In this document: positions 24,501 to 29,091 of the stretch, piece by piece
Layout: the number at the start of each line of letters is the position of its first letter
Numbering within the stretch: position 1 is the first letter of the stretch
Source of the DNA: a virus
Reading direction: 5' to 3' (one strand)
IMG/VR virus record: IMGVR_UViG_3300025889_000682
Coordinates: 1 to 29,091 of that record
DNA length: 29,091 bases
Program-made: the position numbers and the translations under genes
The notes under the pieces: model-generated
The model's input: only the letters and a program-made list of their open reading frames with translations
Told to the model about the DNA's origin: nothing
The model's database searches: none

Positions 24501-27178
24501 TCATCTGCAAGATCAACAAGTAACCGGCCCTTTTCTGCACTAATATCGGTTTGAGCCGTTTCAAGATTGGTTTTAAGGCCCTGATACTGACCGTTTGTTA
24601 ACCAATGCTCAAAAGCCTGATTGTCTGTCAGATTTTTTAGGTCGTTAACTTCTTTGTATTCGTCAACGTTAAACGTCGGATCCATTTCCTGCACGAATGC
24701 ACGAGTGGTGTTGAAGTACAGAGTGTCGTATGTATCTTGAAGTGGTTGAAGCGTTTTTCTGGTGTCTGCTAAAACAACTTCGTAATCTTCATAAAGACCG
24801 TCGTAGTTTGTTTTAAGATCAGCCAACTGATCGCTGTAAGCATCAAGTTGAGGTTTGTAAATTTCTCCATATTCCTTAGTAAACTGGTCAACGTAATTGT
24901 TGAAGTTGCCTATGGCTTCATTTGCCGCCGCCGCAGTCGCTGAGTTAGGGTTCTGCTCGTAGGCGTTTCGGGCGTCTTGAGCCAGACCAAGAAGTCGATT
25001 TTGCTCGTCTACTTTTTCTTGGAGTTCAGTTCCAAGATTGTTGTAAGCCGTGACAATCGCCTGTTGTTCTTTGACGTTGTTGTTAACCGAATTGGTTGCT
25101 ACGTCTAATTTAGACTGTTCTACGTTGGCTTTACTTACTAACTCATTAAACTCATCAGACAAAATGTCGCCAAGCTGTTTTACCCCGACCTTCATTAAGG
25201 TAGCTTGGAGTGCCGCACTGGGATCTTTACCTAAAAACGCCGCAGTTGTCACATTAGTAAGAGCTTGAGCGGCGATGGCTTTTTGAGAATTAGAGATGTC
25301 GGGGTAATCTTTAGTAACTTCATTGACCAGCTTGGTCGCAACGCCACTGCCTTGAATAACAGCGGCAACCGTTGCGCTGGTTATGTCTTGTCCCGTGAAC
25401 TGCGAGTTGATTGATGCCTCAACAACTTTTGCCGCAGTTGGATTTTCTTCTCTTAGCTTAGTAAACGCACCGTTTGTATTTACGTCAATCTGGTCTATAA
25501 CAACGGTGGTTAGTGCGTTTCCTGCACCAAAAGCAAGACTTGTTGCCAACGCATCTGCTGGGTCTCGGCCTAATACAATCCCTGCCGCTGTGGCACCGAG
25601 AGTGGATCCTGCAAAATTACCAGCAATATTGGCAAGCGTATTCATGCCCGCTTCTTGCGCAACAATCTGAGCAAGTTGTTCAGAACCCATCTCTAGGCCG
25701 TATTCAGCGGCGGTCGCCGCTTCAGTTGCGTAACTGCCTACAGCCTCACCAACAGCCTGACCAACTTGTTGGGCAATATAGGACTTAGCCGCCGCTTCTA
25801 AAACATCTCCAAGGTCACCACCTTGTAGGGCAACTGAACCACCAGAAATAATTGGAACCGCCCATGCGTTACCCGTAGCAATAGCGGCAATGTTAGCTAT
25901 CGCAGTAATCGGCCCAAGATTGGACGCTGTGTCTTTCCATGCCGGGAAGAAGATGGGAATCCCATCTTTAAACATAATCCCGTAGTCCGCCATCCCCTCG
26001 ACAGAGGTGTCAAAATCGTAGCGTTGGTATGCACCGTTAGCCCTGTCAATTACTTCTAGGGGTTGCCCAAACTTAAACGTGTTGCGAGTAACCTCTAAAT
26101 CTCTCCAGTTCCCACTAAGACCAACCTCAGGAATTTTTTCGCCCGTTTTTTTGTTGATTAGGTATGTGCGAGTAACGTCACCCCCACCAGCCTGATGTTG
26201 GGCACGGGTTTCCGGCAGAGTTGGATCATCAACCTTTTCTGTAACGGTGCCAACATCATAGATTGACGTAACGCCTGTTGCTACAAGTTTGGCGGCTTGC
26301 GCATAAAAGATGTTTGTTAGTTCTGCAACATTATCGTTACGGTATTTGTAGCCGTCTTGCTTAAGAAAGTCGTATTGCTGTTGAAGTTCTTTCGTAACTT
26401 TGTTGACTAACTCGGGGTTTAGTATTTCCTTGCCGTTAATTTGACTTGTTATCGTCAAAGGCATTTCAGGAATTTCAACCGTTGCTTGTTCTGTGGGAAC
26501 TTGAAAAACTTCTTGTTGTAAGTAGGTGTTCGCCGCCGTTTGGTCCCCAGTCCCTTGTGCCCCAAAAGCAATATTTTGAGCAATGTTGTCAGGGGTTGAA
26601 GCACCTGACATTACTTCAGAAACCCAGTACATATAACCGGGATCCGTTGGTGTCGGTGTGCGCCCTAAAACTGTTTCATAAGTTGACTTAACAAGAGCCT
26701 TGGCTTGATCCTCTGCTTTTTGTTGAGCCACAAATTCAGGAGTTAACTCAATGTTGGTAGGAACGGTTGTTTGTGTTGATGCGTATTGAGATTCAAGTTG
26801 TAAGATGCGCTCCGGGGCCGAAGCAACGGTAGTGTTATAAATTTGCTGAATTTCTTGAGTATTGGCTCCATAAGCCGCCGCTAACTCTTGGGGAGTTACA
26901 CCGTAAAGATCCAAGGCACCCTTAATATCTGCGGCGGTTCCACCAATACTTACTAAGCCATCAACGTAATCTCTGATGACGGAAGACTCAAACTTGGCGG
27001 CGGCAGGTTCAAGTTCTGCGGTATTTTTTGCTTCGCCGCTTGCAACAGCCCCACCTAAAAAGGTTTGTATTTCGTCAGGTTCAATTGTTGGACCAAACTC
27101 TTTTGCCCAATAAGCATATCCCTCGTCATCCGGTGGACGACCAAGAACTTGTTCATATAATTCGGTAAGCGTAGTCAT
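21593..27178 (-). CDS. Giant modular virion-type protein with DUF4214-like, repeat and EF-hand-like parts (1,861 aa)
   Basis: Two DUF4214-like units are seen: YEQVLGRPPDDEGYAYW near residue 8 and YETVLGRTPTPTDPGYMYW near 168. A middle zone repeats Gly/Ala-rich blocks with LGRDPADALATSLAFGAG and LGKDPSAALQATL. A long Gln/Asn-rich coiled coil spans about 700-860. Membrane-like Gly/Ala stretches include AIAGGGIAGGAY (about 1,360). Four 47-49-residue repeats lie at about 1474-1657. One DxNxDGxIDxxD loop (D1718-D1729) is EF-hand/dockerin-like. The C-terminus reads YAKGGAVEEDVTDALLRIIRG. No peptidase motif was found. DUF4214 is typical of bacterial surface proteins. A tape-measure, internal-core or ejected role is inferred from size and neighbours. 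Its ATG overlaps the previous stop region (TAAATGA), no ribosome site. Confidence 0.75.
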   Translation of the reverse strand: MTTLTELYEQVLGRPPDDEGYAYWAKEFGPTIEPDEIQTFLGGAVASGEAKNTAELEPAAAKFESSVIRDYVDGLVSIGGTAADIKGALDLYGVTPQELAAAYGANTQEIQQIYNTTVASAPERILQLESQYASTQTTVPTNIELTPEFVAQQKAEDQAKALVKSTYETVLGRTPTPTDPGYMYWVSEVMSGASTPDNIAQNIAFGAQGTGDQTAANTYLQQEVFQVPTEQATVEIPEMPLTITSQINGKEILNPELVNKVTKELQQQYDFLKQDGYKYRNDNVAELTNIFYAQAAKLVATGVTSIYDVGTVTEKVDDPTLPETRAQHQAGGGDVTRTYLINKKTGEKIPEVGLSGNWRDLEVTRNTFKFGQPLEVIDRANGAYQRYDFDTSVEGMADYGIMFKDGIPIFFPAWKDTASNLGPITAIANIAAIATGNAWAVPIISGGSVALQGGDLGDVLEAAAKSYIAQQVGQAVGEAVGSYATEAATAAEYGLEMGSEQLAQIVAQEAGMNTLANIAGNFAGSTLGATAAGIVLGRDPADALATSLAFGAGNALTTVVIDQIDVNTNGAFTKLREENPTAAKVVEASINSQFTGQDITSATVAAVIQGSGVATKLVNEVTKDYPDISNSQKAIAAQALTNVTTAAFLGKDPSAALQATLMKVGVKQLGDILSDEFNELVSKANVEQSKLDVATNSVNNNVKEQQAIVTAYNNLGTELQEKVDEQNRLLGLAQDARNAYEQNPNSATAAAANEAIGNFNNYVDQFTKEYGEIYKPQLDAYSDQLADLKTNYDGLYEDYEVVLADTRKTLQPLQDTYDTLYFNTTRAFVQEMDPTFNVDEYKEVNDLKNLTDNQAFEHWLTNGQYQGLKTNLETAQTDISAEKGRLLVDLADEKGVSISQLSDEDVRNFNDNITKTYGNNLAALRGASIQDYLTGNAITIDEALQKSNEEGFRIDVTGVAYGDWAKPPEGTFDLPVGAKYATSEEYRAGDALLLTTDDGKPVWISKTPVKQWDPLKGEFTELNDVTVTAKRSADLLEEDPLAWVYSAATLPDVDRTISDDLVSLAKKTINIAQATDNSTIINTAANAIKAGGGILRSFNGLVTFFDINPESTAAGELAKTLIDLGTASNTDEYKAALEKMNTNYAEAEGFTGMVDAIYTNLTEHPAEFLAEVIGVEGMQELVPLLVGGGAATFARGLALARGMGTTFANRVAVRTGIAAAGVSDIAESAGGTAANAFEEAYNLAVAKGMNESDAVRVGLDVAAKSGLVAGTITATTLGLGGNALEKVILGKEGSGKLASIINELGDRVREGGQVVIKEGVTEGIEEGLSQAYVEGQLYQLDPTRDVAANITASSILGAIAGGGIAGGAYTASTGKDIVSNIVVNSPQVNEAITTSTTPQDLTTKLNDLGITDTTTQTNILNTKFDADYTSTDEAAQAFASQPDFVAKPDDIKAVTGATPNTALPDAVNNYIDPLFVDRQEIIDAAAAEGITLTEDQINQYIGQKSEADTLEQAKTEFDPIGTTREEAKTFFEDEFGYTPTDTEIDQIIRENLPETDAKTAVEEYVGPRQVTREEALGFFEEAGYTPTEQEIQQYIQQGPEVSEEALRTQLEEFVDPRVVSQDEVIQAFENLGFKDVRPEDAASLIGQYEEQLLADRAAGKLDEFRYNALQQNINDIKESIGAPYRGVTEADIGSVQDILTTQQAEPTTTLTPEQLAYDTNQDGVIDQADLDFLQNVVRGTVDMPFVPAEGTVWRQEPTGIYATLAEQAAAGQAQAEELAKQTQQRQNVNTLLSMLGGAPDVAGQQVTVKAPDPLQLRYLYDISGPSIFATPQQEQMFVTPYAKGGAVEEDVTDALLRIIRG
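22208..22759 (-). repeat. Four tandem 47-49 aa repeats in the 1,861-aa protein
   Basis: Copies align on a GxTxTxxExxxY core: GITLTEDQINQYI (G1489), GYTPTDTEIDQII (G1536), GYTPTEQEIQQYI (G1583) and the diverged GFKDVRPEDAASLI (G1632). Spacing is exactly 47, 47 and 49 residues. Each copy starts with an Arg/Glu-rich helix (TREEA, SQDEV). Copies two and three also agree at DNA level (TCGGTTGGGGTGTA), so this duplication is fairly recent. Each unit looks like a small two-helix module. Confidence 0.85.
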
Positions 27179-27874
27179 TTACGGTACCGCAGAAACAAAA
27201 CTGATTGAGCCAATGGCTGACGGAATAGCAGGTCTGGCATAGGGAGATGTCTGCGCTGTATCAGAAAATATGTAAACTCCGTCCTGCACACCAGCATCGT
27301 AAGCCTGCTCAGTTGCCCAATAAAGCTCAATCTCGTCGCCAACGGCAACCTCAAAAACAACTTCAGAATAGCCAACATTTAACGCCGGTACCCCAGTACT
27401 TTTTCTTGCCATTAACGTAAACTGCGTTGTCGATTTTGCTACGTCTGTTCCATTATTTCTTAACCATACAGTTGCGTCGTGCGCTGCGTTATCTGTATTA
27501 GCAAATTGTAAACTGTAAGTAATCTTATATACACCCGCCACCTGTGCCGTGGCTGATCCGGGAGAGTTTAACGTCCATAAATACTCAGAATTAAGCGTGT
27601 CCCATGTAGCTAAAGTCGGCGTGTTGTTGCCAGTAGCATACTGAGCGCCAGAATCCGATGCGGCAATGTGGGGTAACTTAAACCCAAACCCATCACCAAT
27701 GAATTGACCGCCGTAAAAATAGTCGGCCCGATAAGAGTATGCTCGGTTAGCGGCATCCGAATCCAACTGGTTAAAGTAAATACGTAGGACGTTAATAAGC
27801 TGGTTGAAATACTCTCGGTTGTATTCCATACCGGGATACGGCAACGCTGGAGCCTTAAATTCCTCCATTGCCAT
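27179..27874 (-). CDS. Beta-rich tail protein, C1q/TNF-like (231 aa)
   Basis: After an N-terminal helix pair (YNREYFNQLINVLRIYFNQL) comes a short FYGGQFIGDGF segment and then a beta sandwich: GVYKITYSLQFANTDNAAHD, VWLRNNGTDVAKSTTQF, GYSEVVFEVAVGDEIELYW and a final AIGSISFVSAVP strand. The strand order with GVYxIxYSxQ, VWLRxNGxD and VxxGDEIxLYW is the familiar C1q/TNF-like pattern of phage tail fibre or capsid-decoration tips. An adhesin or tail-tip role is the best inference; the N-terminal helices would join it to the virion. It starts at the first of two nearby ATGs, with AGGAG upstream; an in-frame ATG two codons on is also possible. Confidence 0.8.
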   Translation of the reverse strand: MAMEEFKAPALPYPGMEYNREYFNQLINVLRIYFNQLDSDAANRAYSYRADYFYGGQFIGDGFGFKLPHIAASDSGAQYATGNNTPTLATWDTLNSEYLWTLNSPGSATAQVAGVYKITYSLQFANTDNAAHDATVWLRNNGTDVAKSTTQFTLMARKSTGVPALNVGYSEVVFEVAVGDEIELYWATEQAYDAGVQDGVYIFSDTAQTSPYARPAIPSAIGSISFVSAVP

Positions 27875-27876
27875 GG

Positions 27877-29091
27877 CTATCTCCTACCGTCCGGTCGCAT
27901 GTCAAGACGAGGGGCACCCAACTGCCAAGCCACGCCCAACGCTGTTGACTCCACCTTCATCGCCAACTGCCGTCCACGCACTCGTGTGTAAACCTGACCC
28001 GTAAACTCTTCAATGGGTAGCGTTGCGATACGACTGATGGATGCCGAACTGGAGTTAGCAACTGAATGCTCTGCGTTAGTCGCCTTATTGACAGAGTACC
28101 CTGAGCCTGAATTTTTAAGGGGTAACAGGTACATAGTCATAGACGGAGTCGTTGCATCGGACCCCCTGAACGTCACATCCGGCAGAACCCTCCAAACAAA
28201 GGCAAACTTGTCGCCATCGTCCAAATCAAACTCAGAAGATGTTATGTAAGAGGTGATTGCCGCAGGTGTGCCTGTTGCATTGTCGTCGTTGCCGAACTCT
28301 TGGTTGACCAGATTGTTGATGTAGGTCGCCGCCAGCGGATATTGACTCAAGCCCGAATCCAGCCAAGCCGTACGAGCCAGCGTGCCAAAGTACCAGATAT
28401 TTTCTAGGTAGTTGTAAACAACATAACGGTCAATTGTCGTGCTATTACTAGAACAGTAGAACCACCAAATCTCGTTATAGGACTCGTTGGTGCCTGAGAA
28501 AATTTGACCGAACTGATCTGTTGAGATGTTATTAAATATGTATTGACGTAGATCACAGTTCAACGTCTGTGTACGACCATCGTACTTATAGAACTTGTCA
28601 AAGCCCATCCAGTAAGCCACGCCGTTAGCGTAAGCAACTGAGTTCTGGCTAACAATTGATGTGTTCTCACCAACCAACTGCGCCGCCCAGACAGCAGGTG
28701 CCCCAACATACTGGAGGGAATACAACGCCGCATCGGTCCAAACGAGAACTTCCTGACGGGCTTGGGTTGCCGTGATGATCTCTGAACCACGAGACAGTCG
28801 CAGACTACCTGCTTGGTTTGTTGCCGCCGGGGTCCAGTTTGTTGCATCTTCTTGATCAGACCATCGAACCAGCATCGGGTCTTGTACGGTCGATCCGGCC
28901 TCGTTACATCCAAGGGCAAAGACAAAGCGGTTAATATCCGAAATAATTGTGAAGTTCTGAACAGTGGGTACCCCAGATGCGTTGGCTAAGTTAGCCAAGT
29001 TCTCACCACGGGAGAGAATACGGTGCGTGCCTGACTGTGTGCCAGACGTGTTAATGGCAGAACCACCTACAGTCGTAGAAAGATTGAAAGT
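27877..29091 (-). CDS. Tail/head-completion protein, open at the window edge (partial)
   Basis: The frame is open to the right edge, so the N-terminus is missing. A TTG at 28998 is not the likely start, because in-frame codons continue upstream. The visible 404 residues have repeated short beta elements with aromatic pairs: RLSRGSEIITATQARQEVLV, TDAALYSLQYVG, VAYANGVAYWMG, FDKFYKYDGRTQTL, NEIWWFYCSSNS and YVVYNYLENIWYFG. This spaced pattern resembles the propeller-like proteins of podovirus tails (P22 gp10-type packaged-DNA stabilisation or tail nozzle proteins). That match is by pattern, not alignment. It lies upstream of a tail adhesin candidate, as expected in a tail module. It ends MRPDGRR. 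Confidence 0.7.
   Translation of the reverse strand, partial: TFNLSTTVGGSAINTSGTQSGTHRILSRGENLANLANASGVPTVQNFTIISDINRFVFALGCNEAGSTVQDPMLVRWSDQEDATNWTPAATNQAGSLRLSRGSEIITATQARQEVLVWTDAALYSLQYVGAPAVWAAQLVGENTSIVSQNSVAYANGVAYWMGFDKFYKYDGRTQTLNCDLRQYIFNNISTDQFGQIFSGTNESYNEIWWFYCSSNSTTIDRYVVYNYLENIWYFGTLARTAWLDSGLSQYPLAATYINNLVNQEFGNDDNATGTPAAITSYITSSEFDLDDGDKFAFVWRVLPDVTFRGSDATTPSMTMYLLPLKNSGSGYSVNKATNAEHSVANSSSASISRIATLPIEEFTGQVYTRVRGRQLAMKVESTALGVAWQLGAPRLDMRPDGRR

Noticed and set aside
1-29091. tRNA genes, CRISPR arrays, insertion sequences, attachment sites
   Set aside because: No cloverleaf, regular repeat-spacer pattern, transposase or integrase was noticed on either strand; read by eye only.

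Overview
The window is a fragment of a tailed bacteriophage (or prophage) genome, most likely a podovirus-like phage of a Gram-negative host. The evidence is a complete phage-type replication module, a set of very large virion/ejection-type proteins, and no housekeeping genes. The host assignment is inference from protein style only. No integrase, lysis, terminase, portal or capsid gene lies in the window, and I see no tRNA, rRNA, CRISPR array or insertion sequence.

Left arm (1 to about 11,231, all + strand): a tightly packed early/replication operon. Most junctions are ATGA, TGATG or TAATG stop/start overlaps, so translation is probably coupled. In order: the end of an unknown gene, three small accessory genes (the last a DUF3310/T7 gp1.7-like protein), a putative winged-helix protein, a family A DNA polymerase with its proofreading domain, a 57-residue protein, a Cas4/RecB-like PD-(D/E)XK nuclease with a candidate iron-sulphur Cys set, a small HNH-like protein, a SNF2-type helicase, a coiled-coil protein, an excisionase-like HTH protein, a probable ssDNA-binding protein, a 955-residue AEP primase fused to a DUF927-type helicase, and a small terminal protein. 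Polymerase, nuclease, translocase, SSB candidate and primase-helicase together form a nearly self-sufficient replication and recombination set.

The one substantial non-coding stretch in the operon (7,994-8,161, between the SSB candidate and the primase) is dense in complementary segments. It can fold into two hairpins and a closed three-way junction followed by a short T-run. It is my best candidate for an undescribed or unannotated regulatory RNA; its position before the primase recalls the phage immunity RNAs P4 CI and P1/P7 C4.

A strong intrinsic terminator (11,283-11,311) separates this arm from a convergent right arm.

Right arm (29,091 down to 11,309, all - strand): a late virion module. 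From its upstream end: an open-ended tail/head-completion protein, a beta-rich C1q/TNF-like tail protein, a 1,861-residue modular protein (two DUF4214-like units, coiled coil, glycine-rich membrane-like stretches, four 47-49-residue repeats, one EF-hand/dockerin-like loop), three smaller virion or ejection-type proteins, and a 2,232-residue polyvalent-type protein. The last carries an HExxH metallopeptidase motif and a PLxRFG-like domain and is probably delivered into the host with the DNA. The gaps are 2-12 nt or overlaps, so the promoter for this arm must lie beyond the right edge.
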